Positions 1 through 6,831 are shown, counted from the stretch's first letter. The stretch is DNA of 9,733 nucleotides from Prevotella sp. (GCA_017442765.1 JAFRZC010000154.1:1-9733); one strand, 5' to 3'. Notes: generated from the sequence alone by a model not told the origin. Numbers and translations: made by a program.

Positions 1-2784
1 GGTACTGACATTGAACGGCACCACGAGGGTGGCATACTTGCCTGTGCTCACGGTTCGGTTGTAGGAGACCGTGTTCGCAGCTGCCGTGAAGTTGTAGAGC
101 GTGCTCGTATTCAAATCATACCCGTCGGTGAAGACAATGGGAGTAAGTGCAATGTAATTCGGTGAGCCATATTTAATCGTATTCTTCGAGAAAGTTGTGC
201 CATCTGTCCCGACGAACAGGGCATTCGGGTTAGCGGTCGTCACCTCTCTCCCTGTGCCGATACCGATAACCGACCCGGCAGCATAAATCGTTGATTTATA
301 TTGATTGTCAATCTCTGCGAACTTATTCTTGTTCCACGACCCCGTCAAATCTACTCTCGCCGAAGAGGGAGTAGTATTGTCGGCTATTGCAAGCGTGCCA
401 CCGAGATAGACGAGTCGAAAATTATCAACCACCACCCAGTCGTTTTCATTCGGTTTGGTATCTTTCTTTACCTCGAAAGTGAGTGTGCCATCGGCACCAA
501 TCTCAAATACAGAAGACTCCACCTTGTAACAACCATTTTGGAAGAACTTCGTCGCCTGATCGGGATTGTTGGGAACCTCGCCGTAGCCACTCACAGTAGT
601 ACCCAACCCTGGAGCCATATTAACTCTCGTTTCAATGGCGGGTAGCGTGGCAACCTCAGTATTATTAACATAAAGTTTTGCGGGTGTCGATGGCGTACCT
701 CCACCATTTAAGAATGTATAATAGGCAGAATGTCCACGGTCACGGTAATAGCCGTTGAGTGTCATCTTGTATTTCCCTGGGGGCAGATTACTAATCGTTT
801 GCCCCACAGAGAATGTAGATTGGTTATAAGCTTCGAGGGCAAAATCTTCGTGGTCTCCTCCTCTGCCCCAGATGCTTCCGTTTGTCACTGTCCACGCTCC
901 ATCATTTGCAACGTCGTTCCAGCGGTCTGTCCCGCTAAACACATATTCACGCTGCGAGAAGTTCGGCATCTTGATGAGGTGGGAGGCATCGATAGGATTA
1001 CTCTCCGTAGCCTCTTCGAGCAAAGCATCGCGCTGCGCCTTCGTTACCAGCAGCCACTGGTAATTAGGATTGTCTTCGGAAACATCGTTGCGATTAGAGA
1101 CTGCTGCATAATAAATATTGCCATCCGCAGTAAAACTGGGATTAAAGCCTAAAATCCAATTAGCGTCGCTTGCGCCAATGACATAATATCCATCTCTCTT
1201 TTTAAACATCCATTGGTCGGCATTTCCCGTATCACAATAGTCGCCAGTATTAAGATATTGCAATGCACCACCATTGTTTAGATGGGTGTTAATGGCAAAG
1301 CGGTTTTCATCGGCATTTTTCAGTTCCAATGTCACCTCTATTCCTGGCCAGCCGAGCGCAGCATGGGCTCCCCACTTGGCACCGCCACAGAAGAACTGCT
1401 TCTGCCCTACGTTGTAGAGATAATAGTTTCCGCCATCCTCAGGATCGGCAGAAGTAAAGGGATAGTCATGCCGCTCAGCATGGAGAATCTTACGAGCAAC
1501 GCGCAGCTTGGCCAGATAGTCGGCATCATTAGCCGCAGGCTCGTAGGGAGTAGCATAGCTGGCATTTTCGCTATTGGTTTTTTCAGCATTATAGAGAGCC
1601 AATGTACTATTTTCATCTGTTCCATAATAGGTAAGTTTGAAGTTATCGATGACCACCCAATCAGCCTTATTCGTTTGACTCTTTCTTATACCAATTCGTA
1701 ACGAATTGTCTGTAACCGTTACAAGTATAGGTTCATTGACGTATGCTTTTTCTCTGTTAAATACTCGCGCTGCCTTTTCTGTAGCATTCGGAAACCATTT
1801 CCCGTCACGTTCGTTGCTCCAGTCTCCAGTCTGGCTATCTTTGGCATCAGCATAGAAAGATTTTATTTTATGACTGACACTACCTGCGTAATATTCTGCA
1901 GGCATTTCCCCGTCAGTAAATTCGTTGAACTCACCATCTCTACAAAAACCTTGTACGTTCAGGGTATAGATTCCATTGGGAATGTCGGTTAGTTCTTGAT
2001 AAAAGTCAAATGCTTCGGCATTAGCCCAACGCCAAAGTTCATATACAGCATTGCCTCTTGAACTATCATTGCCTTCATTGCCAACCAATCGACTATTAGT
2101 ATTTTCTGGAGTAGAGGAGCATACCCAAGAAGATTGTCTGTCGTTGTTCACAGAGAAGTCGGGGTCGGCAATGAGCCATGTTGCATCAACGGGGTTGCTT
2201 CGGGTGGCCGTGGCCATCATCTTTTCTATACGCTCATCGCGAGTCACGATTTGCCAATATTCCCGGTCGCCCATATCATTATAGTTATAAACACATTCCA
2301 AATACCAACGGTTATCGCCCTCTTGTGTATAGAGATTATTAGCTTTCCATGTCTCATTATAATTGACCGTTCCCAGCCTATAGGTGGTTGCGCCATCATT
2401 CCAAGAGGCCTTTATCCTATAGACATTGCTCACTCCGTCAATCGATACGCTTTCGAAGGTCCATGGTATTTCGTCTGCATGATAATCAAGGTAGTTGTCT
2501 GGGGGCCAGATAGAAGGACGATTGTTAAAATGGGTTCCTATCATATACCCTCCGTCTTTACTTTGCAAATTAAAGTTAATACCTCGAATACCAACGTTTG
2601 CACGTGTAGTCCAATCATTGGTTCTGCTGTCGTTGTTCTGCAGCCATAGACCACTTTTCAGGTTATAGAGATAGTACTCACCATTAGCTACGGGTGTTCC
2701 CGTATAGGGTGAACTAAACTGTGCTGAGGCGGAGAGGCAAAGAATTACCCCCCCTAAAATTGTGAATAAGAATTTACGGTTCAT
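1..2784 (-). CDS. Large exported repeat protein (YYLYN / jelly-roll-like modules), 3' end outside window
   Basis: An open frame runs unbroken from the ATG at 2784-2782 to the window edge (928 codons, no stop). The N-terminus, MNRKFLFTILGGVILCLSASA then Gln22, is a signal peptidase I-type signal peptide, so the protein is exported. The mature part holds two related units. Each starts with a YYLYN motif (residues 37-41 and 454-458), continues to an S-N-P-[VI]-D-A motif (196-201 and 595-600) after a W-[QL]-[IL]-V-T segment, and ends in a beta-rich stretch finishing D-W-V-V-[IV]-D-N-F (375-382 and 782-789). The end of each unit resembles carbohydrate-binding jelly-roll domains, and the YYLYN part resembles lectin-like modules common in Prevotella surface proteins; this is by eye. 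A third beta-rich segment (about 794-928, containing YATLVVPFN) is cut by the window edge. No catalytic motif is visible. It is probably a cell-surface or secreted binding protein; ligand unknown. The start is supported by the signal peptide and a promoter about 50 nt upstream. By eye it is more AT-rich than the other genes here. Confidence 0.85.
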   Translation of the reverse strand, partial: MNRKFLFTILGGVILCLSASAQFSSPYTGTPVANGEYYLYNLKSGLWLQNNDSRTNDWTTRANVGIRGINFNLQSKDGGYMIGTHFNNRPSIWPPDNYLDYHADEIPWTFESVSIDGVSNVYRIKASWNDGATTYRLGTVNYNETWKANNLYTQEGDNRWYLECVYNYNDMGDREYWQIVTRDERIEKMMATATRSNPVDATWLIADPDFSVNNDRQSSWVCSSTPENTNSRLVGNEGNDSSRGNAVYELWRWANAEAFDFYQELTDIPNGIYTLNVQGFCRDGEFNEFTDGEMPAEYYAGSVSHKIKSFYADAKDSQTGDWSNERDGKWFPNATEKAARVFNREKAYVNEPILVTVTDNSLRIGIRKSQTNKADWVVIDNFKLTYYGTDENSTLALYNAEKTNSENASYATPYEPAANDADYLAKLRVARKILHAERHDYPFTSADPEDGGNYYLYNVGQKQFFCGGAKWGAHAALGWPGIEVTLELKNADENRFAINTHLNNGGALQYLNTGDYCDTGNADQWMFKKRDGYYVIGASDANWILGFNPSFTADGNIYYAAVSNRNDVSEDNPNYQWLLVTKAQRDALLEEATESNPIDASHLIKMPNFSQREYVFSGTDRWNDVANDGAWTVTNGSIWGRGGDHEDFALEAYNQSTFSVGQTISNLPPGKYKMTLNGYYRDRGHSAYYTFLNGGGTPSTPAKLYVNNTEVATLPAIETRVNMAPGLGTTVSGYGEVPNNPDQATKFFQNGCYKVESSVFEIGADGTLTFEVKKDTKPNENDWVVVDNFRLVYLGGTLAIADNTTPSSARVDLTGSWNKNKFAEIDNQYKSTIYAAGSVIGIGTGREVTTANPNALFVGTDGTTFSKNTIKYGSPNYIALTPIVFTDGYDLNTSTLYNFTAAANTVSYNRTVSTGKYATLVVPFNVST
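406..1437 (-). repeat. Internal protein repeat unit 2 of the exported protein
   Basis: Residues 450-793. It repeats the landmarks of unit 1: YYLYN, WLLVT then SNPIDA, LPPGKYKMTLNGY, and DWVVVDNFRL. The second unit has a cleaner lectin-like first part (GGAKWG, then INTHLNNG) than unit 1. Confidence 0.75.
1627..2682 (-). repeat. Internal protein repeat unit 1 of the exported protein
   Basis: Residues 35-386. Landmarks are YYLYN near the start, WQIVT followed by SNPVDA in the middle, the motif IPNGIYTLNVQGF, and DWVVIDNFKL at the end. The same landmarks recur in the same order about 400-417 residues later, which indicates an ancient duplication; at DNA level the copies are clearly diverged. Confidence 0.75.
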
Positions 2785-2979
2785 CTAACTTGAATTAAAA
2801 TAGGTTTTTGCAAAAACTTTTTATAGCGGCTGCAAATGTAGAAAAAAAATTCTAATAAGCAAGAAAGTCGGGCAGAAAGTGATAAAAAGGAACCATACTA
2901 CCTGCATTATAGACAGAATGACAGAAAAAGACATAATAACAAAAGAACATGTCTTTATGTCATGATGTCTTAGGGAAGG
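2785..2979. other. Intergenic region between cyclotransferase and exported protein
   Basis: A 195-bp AT-rich gap. It holds the promoter at 2833-2862. Near the cyclotransferase stop there is a short cluster of ATGTC-type repeats (about 2949-2970), but no convincing stem plus T-tract terminator for the upstream gene. Confidence 0.6.
2833..2862 (-). promoter_or_regulatory. Bacteroidetes-type promoter of the exported repeat protein
   Basis: On the minus strand, TTG (2862-2860) is followed after exactly 19 nt by TACATTTG (2840-2833), matching the Bacteroidetes consensus TTG-N19-21-TAnnTTTG. Transcription should start near 2827, giving a leader of about 43 nt. It lies in the 195-bp gap after the cyclotransferase gene, so the exported protein can be expressed independently of the upstream genes. 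Confidence 0.75.
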
Positions 2980-4131
2980 TTATTCTGTGTAGATGACCTG
3001 TATGAGGGTTTGGCCGACGGCCTGGAGGGTGGCGCGGTCGATGTATTCCATAGTGTCATCGACGGTATGCCACGTGGGTCCGAATGAACTGGTTGGACAG
3101 TCGGGATAGTAGGGGATGATGTCGATGGTGGGGATGCCGGCAATCTGGTTGACGGGCACGTGGTCGTCGGTAATCATTCCGCCGTCTTTACGCGGGAAGA
3201 AGCTGCCGTATCCGGCCTGCCGTGCGGCCCGCCATACACGTTTGAGGATGTCGGGGGCATATTGCTTGCTGAAGCCTTCATGATAGAATTGTGCGCCCTC
3301 GCCGCCTACCATGTCGAGGAGAATACCGTATTCTGGATGAGGGATGAGGGATGGAAGGCTACGGGGGGGCGAGCTCCGCTCGGGAAGGGGATGAGCCTCC
3401 TCCAAACCTCCCCCCGAAGGGGAGGCTTTTGCGGTCTGCTGTGCCCAGTATTGTGCGCCGAGTGCCCATGAGTCGGTGCTGCCGGTCTGGTCTTCTTCCC
3501 ATTGCGGGGTGCCCCAGTCCTCGGCATCGAAGCAGACGAAGTCGATACCTAAAGCCCCCTCCAAACCTCCCCCCGAAGGGGAGGCCTCCTGACCATCCCG
3601 TCCCTTCAAACCTCCTTGCTGGGAGGCGATCAATCGGGCGAGTTCGAGCATGACGGCCACACCCGATGCGCCGTCGTTGGCAGCCATGACGGGTTTGCGC
3701 CAGTTGAGCGAGTCGGGATCGTTGTCGGCCCAGGGACGGCTGTCCCAGTGGGCACAGATGAGGATACGCTTCTTGGCTTCAGGGTTATGGCGGGCGATGA
3801 TGTTGGTGGCATGCAGGGTGGTGCCGTCGTAGCCTTTGAGGTCGGCTTTCTGCAATTCCACCTCACACCCGTATTGCCGGAACTTCTGTTCAATCCACCG
3901 GGCACATTTTTCGTGGGCCTCGCTGTTCATGGTGCGCGGTCCGAAGGCGCACTGTGCCTCGCAGAAAGCATAGGCGGAGTCGGCCAGGAACTGCGGGCCA
4001 ACGGGGTTCACCTTGTCAAGGTCTTCGGTGTTTTGCACAATGTTCTGCTCGGGTGTACCGAAAAAGTATATGCCTGCGGCGATGAGTGTCACAGCTGCTA
4101 TGGTGAGCATGATGAGATGTTTTTTCTTCAT
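2980..4131 (-). CDS. Glutaminyl-peptide cyclotransferase (type II, M28 fold), membrane-anchored
   Basis: 383 aa. The predicted enzyme converts N-terminal Gln of exported proteins to pyroglutamate, acting outside the cytoplasmic membrane. MKKK followed by a hydrophobic stretch (about residues 5-25) with no lipobox Cys suggests a signal anchor. Zinc-site and catalytic motifs of the family are all present: AHWDS (127-131), ANDGASG (151-157) with D153, FDAEDWG (201-207) with E204, LLDMVGG (271-277) with D273, DDHVP (322-326) and WHTVDD (354-359) with H355. The DDH-P and WHT-DD motifs match animal-type glutaminyl cyclase better than generic M28 aminopeptidases, and related enzymes are known from Porphyromonas gingivalis and Prevotella intermedia. 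It is longer than the roughly 330 aa expected, because repeat-derived segments lie at about 169-192 and 235-266, between motifs. It follows the C26-M19 fusion gene by 52 bp and is probably co-transcribed. An M28 aminopeptidase is the less likely alternative. Confidence 0.88.
   Translation of the reverse strand: MKKKHLIMLTIAAVTLIAAGIYFFGTPEQNIVQNTEDLDKVNPVGPQFLADSAYAFCEAQCAFGPRTMNSEAHEKCARWIEQKFRQYGCEVELQKADLKGYDGTTLHATNIIARHNPEAKKRILICAHWDSRPWADNDPDSLNWRKPVMAANDGASGVAVMLELARLIASQQGGLKGRDGQEASPSGGGLEGALGIDFVCFDAEDWGTPQWEEDQTGSTDSWALGAQYWAQQTAKASPSGGGLEEAHPLPERSSPPRSLPSLIPHPEYGILLDMVGGEGAQFYHEGFSKQYAPDILKRVWRAARQAGYGSFFPRKDGGMITDDHVPVNQIAGIPTIDIIPYYPDCPTSSFGPTWHTVDDTMEYIDRATLQAVGQTLIQVIYTE
3334..3360 (-). 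repeat. TCATCCC-type simple repeat in cyclotransferase gene
   Basis: On the plus strand this is GGATGAGGGATGAGGGATGG, a purine-rich heptamer repeat. On the coding strand it gives SLPSLIPHP (residues 258-266). A related tract lies inside the C26-M19 gene at 4952-4999. Just beside it, at about 3363-3380, is a G7 run and a CGAGC-TCC-GCTCG hairpin. Confidence 0.65.
3399..3426 (-). repeat. In-frame palindromic repeat, copy 1, within cyclotransferase gene
   Basis: A 28-bp element, identical base for base to the copy at 3558-3585. Its core is an inverted repeat with CCTCCCC pairing to GGGGAGG around CCGAA. Read on the coding strand it gives ASPSGGGLE (residues 236-244), between the ALGAQYWA segment and the LLDMVGG motif. 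Confidence 0.9.
3558..3585 (-). repeat. In-frame palindromic repeat, copy 2, within cyclotransferase gene
   Basis: Identical to the copy at 3399-3426. The offset is 159 bp (53 codons), so both are read in the same frame and give the same peptide, ASPSGGGLE (residues 183-191). It sits just before the metal-site segment FDAEDWG. Confidence 0.9.
3604..3627 (-). repeat. Degenerate third copy of the palindromic repeat
   Basis: It shares the TTCAAACCTCC side and the GGGAGGC end with the two exact copies, but the centre differs (TTGCT). It is offset from copy 2 by 45 bp (15 codons), so it too is in the same frame, coding for ASQQGGLKG (residues 169-177). It could be an older, decayed insertion. Confidence 0.6.
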
Positions 4132-4154
4132 TGTTTGCTTTTTATCTTTTTACA

Positions 4155-4180
4155 ACGCGGCACGCCGCGTCCCTACAGGG
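4155..4180. repeat. Intergenic double palindrome between fusion gene and cyclotransferase gene
   Basis: ACGCGGC-AC-GCCGCGT (4155-4170, 7-bp arms) is followed directly by CCCT-AC-AGGG (4171-4180). It lies 3 nt past the stop codon of the fusion gene and fills about half of the 52-bp gap. From memory, sequences of this kind recur in Prevotella and Bacteroides genomes. There is no T-tract, so it looks less like a terminator than like an interspersed repeat that could stabilise or process the mRNA. Confidence 0.65.
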
Positions 4181-4183
4181 ATG

Positions 4184-5962
4184 TTAAGGTCGTTTTTGCA
4201 CGGCGGTCATGACGCGCAACCAGTTGCCTCCCCATATTTTCTGTATGTCGCGCTCGGAGTATTTACGCCTGAGCAAGTGGAGCGTGAAGTTGACAGCCTC
4301 GCTGGAGTCGTTGAATCCTGTCACACCACCGTCGCCGTCGAAGTCGGTGCCGATACCCACGTGGTCGATGCCCATGATGGAGACGGCATGTTCGAGATGG
4401 GCGATGGCATCGAGGATGGAGGCCTGCCCGTCTTTGCGCAGGAAGCCCGGGTAGAGCGTGACCTGCATCACGCCGCCCTGACGGGCGAGGAGCCGCATCT
4501 GGTCGTCGGTGAGGTTGCGGGGATGGTCGCAAAGCGCACGGCAGGAAGAGTGGCTGCACACGATGGGCGCGGCGGAGATGTCGGCGGCATCGTAGAACGA
4601 TTTTTCCGCGGCATGGCTGAGGTCCACCATGATGCCCAGCCGGTTCATCTCCTGGATGACCTGCTGCCCGAACCGGCTCATGCCCTGATGGGTGTTACAG
4701 CCGCGTGCCGAGTCGCAGATGTCGTTGTCGCCGTTGTGGCAGAGGGTCATATAGACGATGCCGCGCTGTGCGAAGTGTCGCAGGTTGGCGAGGTCGTGCT
4801 CCAGGGCGAGTCCGTTCTCTATGGCAAGCATGATGCTGCGGCGCCCTTTGCGCTTGTCTTCGTAGAGGTCGGCAGGGGTACGCGCGATGCTCAGGTAACG
4901 GCTATTTGTCTTTACGATTTGCTCTATCTGGTCGAAGATGAGGTTGGCGTAGCTAAAGGGGGATGTGGGATGAGGGAAGAGGGATGAGAGATGAGGGTCA
5001 GCAGGCATTTTCACTTTTTGTGAGAACTGCTCGCCCATCTTCGGCTGCGGCAGGTAGGCCGCCATGATGACGGCATCCTGCCGTCCGTCGGTCATCTTCT
5101 GCAAGTCGCACTTGATGCGCTGGTCACGCTGGTCGAAGTGTATGCCTTGATGGAAGAACATGGGTGTATCGACATGGGTGTCGAGGGTGAGAATGCGACG
5201 ATGCAACTGCTTGGCCGTATGGAAGTTGCGTGCCTGATCGGCAAGCCATTGAAAGAGTTTAAGTCCTTCCTCTTCGAGCCATTCCGGATGCCACTGCACA
5301 CCGATGACGGGCCGGTGGGCAGTGCTCTCGATGGCCTCAATCGTGCCGTCGGGTGCGGTGGCGGTGACGCGGAAGAGCGGTCCCGTCTTGCCGACGGCCT
5401 GATGGTGGAACGAGTTGACGCAAACGGTTTCGCCATAGATATTGCGGATCACGGAGCCATCCTCGGTGCTGACGGTATGAGTGGGCAGGTTGCGGTCGGC
5501 ATCCTGCGAGTGTTTCACCCCGCCGGGTTGTATGTCTTGCACGACCGTTCCGCCAAATGCCATGGCGAGAGCCTGAATGCCCCGGCAGATGCCGAGGATG
5601 GGAATGTTGCGGTCGTAGGCAAGGCGCGTGATGAGCAGCTCGGGCAGGTCGCGCCGCGCGTTGATGTGGTGGAGTCCGAGCTGGGGTTGCTCGCCTGCCC
5701 AGAGCGGATTGTAGTCGGCCCCACCTGTGAGGATGAGCGCGTCGAGCTGGTCGAGCGTATTGACAATGACCTCGGTGTTGCTGACGGGCGGTATGATGAC
5801 GGGTGTGGCTCCTGCGGCGACCACCTGGTTGTAATAGCGTTCGCAGAGCGAGGCATCGGGTGCGGCGAAGTTGGCGGTGAGTCCTATAATGGGCTGGTGC
5901 CCGGCCTGCGGGAAGCAGGCGTAGAGGGTGTCGAGATGAGATTGGAGGTTAAAACGCTGCAT
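4184..5962 (-). CDS. Fusion: C26 gamma-glutamyl hydrolase (PuuD-like) + M19 membrane-dipeptidase-like domain
   Basis: 592 aa, two enzymes in one chain. The N-terminal domain (about 23-245) is a class I glutamine-amidotransferase-like hydrolase of the PuuD/C26 type: LTGGADYNP (78-86), nucleophile C126 in GICRG, and H225/E227 in QWHPE. This family hydrolyses gamma-glutamyl bonds. The C-terminal domain (about 257-590) is an M19 dipeptidase (renal dipeptidase family) with the full binuclear zinc set: H263 and D265 in DTHVDTP, bridging E382 in AIENG, H450 in DLSHA, H471 in CSHSS, and D540 in GTDFDG. Both active sites look intact. There is no signal peptide, so it is probably cytoplasmic. The next in-frame Met is at 134, inside the first domain, so the start is secure. 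A TCATCCC-type repeat codes for residues 322-337. It lies 40 bp after the ADP-ribosylglycohydrolase gene. I infer stepwise breakdown of gamma-glutamyl peptides; the substrate is not known. Confidence 0.92.
   Translation of the reverse strand: MQRFNLQSHLDTLYACFPQAGHQPIIGLTANFAAPDASLCERYYNQVVAAGATPVIIPPVSNTEVIVNTLDQLDALILTGGADYNPLWAGEQPQLGLHHINARRDLPELLITRLAYDRNIPILGICRGIQALAMAFGGTVVQDIQPGGVKHSQDADRNLPTHTVSTEDGSVIRNIYGETVCVNSFHHQAVGKTGPLFRVTATAPDGTIEAIESTAHRPVIGVQWHPEWLEEEGLKLFQWLADQARNFHTAKQLHRRILTLDTHVDTPMFFHQGIHFDQRDQRIKCDLQKMTDGRQDAVIMAAYLPQPKMGEQFSQKVKMPADPHLSSLFPHPTSPFSYANLIFDQIEQIVKTNSRYLSIARTPADLYEDKRKGRRSIMLAIENGLALEHDLANLRHFAQRGIVYMTLCHNGDNDICDSARGCNTHQGMSRFGQQVIQEMNRLGIMVDLSHAAEKSFYDAADISAAPIVCSHSSCRALCDHPRNLTDDQMRLLARQGGVMQVTLYPGFLRKDGQASILDAIAHLEHAVSIMGIDHVGIGTDFDGDGGVTGFNDSSEAVNFTLHLLRRKYSERDIQKIWGGNWLRVMTAVQKRP
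4952..4999 (-). repeat. TCATCCC-type simple repeat inside the dipeptidase half
   Basis: Plus strand shows imperfect GGGATGAG/GGGATGTG/GAGATGAG units. On the coding strand they give DPHLSSLFPHPTSPFS (residues 322-337), a low-complexity Pro/His/Ser stretch between the first zinc motif and the bridging glutamate, probably a surface loop. Confidence 0.6.
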
Positions 5963-5998
5963 TGAAAGTTGAAAGGTTGAAAAGGTGAAAGGTTGAAG
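5963..5998. repeat. TTGAAAGG tandem repeat in the gap between two genes
   Basis: Five imperfect 7-9-bp units (TTGAAAG, TTGAAAGG, TTGAAAAGG, TGAAAGG, TTGAAGG) fill nearly all of the 40-bp space between the ADP-ribosylglycohydrolase stop and the fusion-gene start. On the coding strand it reads CCTTTCAA repeats. No Shine-Dalgarno sequence is present, so the repeat itself forms the ribosome-approach region. Confidence 0.75.
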
Positions 5999-6002
5999 GG
6001 GC

Positions 6003-6806
6003 TCAGGTGTTGATGTGGTCGTTTATGCGGTCGTAGAACCGTTCTACGGTGTGAAGCATGTCCTCAGGCAGATAGGCGAGAGCCTGCCCTGCCAGCTCGT
6101 CGGGAATCTCGTAGTAGGCCTCGGCTATGGAGCCTGCGATGGCGGCCTTTGTGTCGGTGTCGCCGTCGGCGAGGATGGCGGTGCGTATGGTCTCCTCGAA
6201 ACTCTGGCTGTCGATGAAGCAGCGCAGTGCCCAGGGCACGGTCTCCTGACAGGTGGAGTCGAAATGTCCCTCGCTGCCTATCTTATATATATCGCGCAAG
6301 GGCGGCAGCTGATAGCCGAAGGTGCGGCGCACGGCGGGCTCGATCTCCTCCTTCGTAAGCCGGCAGGTGCGCAGCCAGTAGATAACGGTGGCGACGCACT
6401 GCGCCCCGCGTATGCCCTCGGCGTGGCAGTGGCTCACCTCGGCACTGAGCTTGGCCTGACGGAGCACCTCGCGGTAGTCGTCGAAGAGCCATCCCACGCT
6501 GCTCACGCGCATGGCCGCGCCGTTGCCGAAGGAGGCCTGCGGGAGCGGGTTGCGCTCGTGGAGCCAGTGGTGGAACATGTTGCCGTAGCCGCCCATGGGA
6601 TCGGGATAGCGGCGGCACCAGTCGAGCAGCGCGTCGCGGTACTCGCGCCCATTGAGAGCTGCGTCGGCCACAGCTATGGTGCAGATGGTGTCGTCGGTGA
6701 AGTCACACTCGGGTTTCGGGGCGAACAGCTCGAAGTCCGCCTCTTTCGGTGCACGCGTGAACTCGTAGCGTGAACCTGCAATGTCTCCGATGATAGCGCC
6801 AAGCAT
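6003..6806 (-). CDS. ADP-ribosylglycohydrolase family protein (DraG/ARH type)
   Basis: 267 aa, single domain. The family removes ADP-ribose from modified proteins or small molecules using two Mg ions. The metal-site motifs are visible: GDIAGSRYE at 7-15, TDDT at 37-40 (T37, D38, D39), FGNGAAMR at 93-100, SHCHAEGIRGA at 125-135, and ADGDTDTKAAIAGSIAEAYY at 213-232, with D216, D218 and T219 as the expected C-terminal ligands. The usual GGDSDT appears as DGDTDT, keeping the ligand residues. No signal peptide, so cytoplasmic. The start is fixed by the GDIAGS motif lying only 6 residues in. It is the first protein gene after the tRNA on this strand, with no promoter visible in the 59-bp gap. No partner ADP-ribosyltransferase is in the window, so its substrate is unknown. 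Confidence 0.9.
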   Translation of the reverse strand: MLGAIIGDIAGSRYEFTRAPKEADFELFAPKPECDFTDDTICTIAVADAALNGREYRDALLDWCRRYPDPMGGYGNMFHHWLHERNPLPQASFGNGAAMRVSSVGWLFDDYREVLRQAKLSAEVSHCHAEGIRGAQCVATVIYWLRTCRLTKEEIEPAVRRTFGYQLPPLRDIYKIGSEGHFDSTCQETVPWALRCFIDSQSFEETIRTAILADGDTDTKAAIAGSIAEAYYEIPDELAGQALAYLPEDMLHTVERFYDRINDHINT

Positions 6807-6831
6807 GACGATGTTTCTCCGTTGTCTGTTT

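Noticed and set aside
3616..4212. 198-codon plus-strand ORF opposite the cyclotransferase gene
   Set aside because: It is antisense to a gene with full family motifs, has no recognisable protein features, and is explained by GC-rich codon use.
4184..5962. Two separate genes, or an assembly frameshift joining them
   Set aside because: The frame is continuous through the linker (about residues 245-257) with no internal Met-initiated restart before the M19 domain.
5138..5965. 275-codon plus-strand ORF opposite the C26-M19 fusion gene
   Set aside because: Antisense shadow of a well-supported gene; its translation is low-complexity Gly/Val-rich with no domain.
6015..6773. 252-codon plus-strand ORF opposite the ADP-ribosylglycohydrolase gene
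   Set aside because: Antisense shadow; the minus-strand frame carries all the family motifs.
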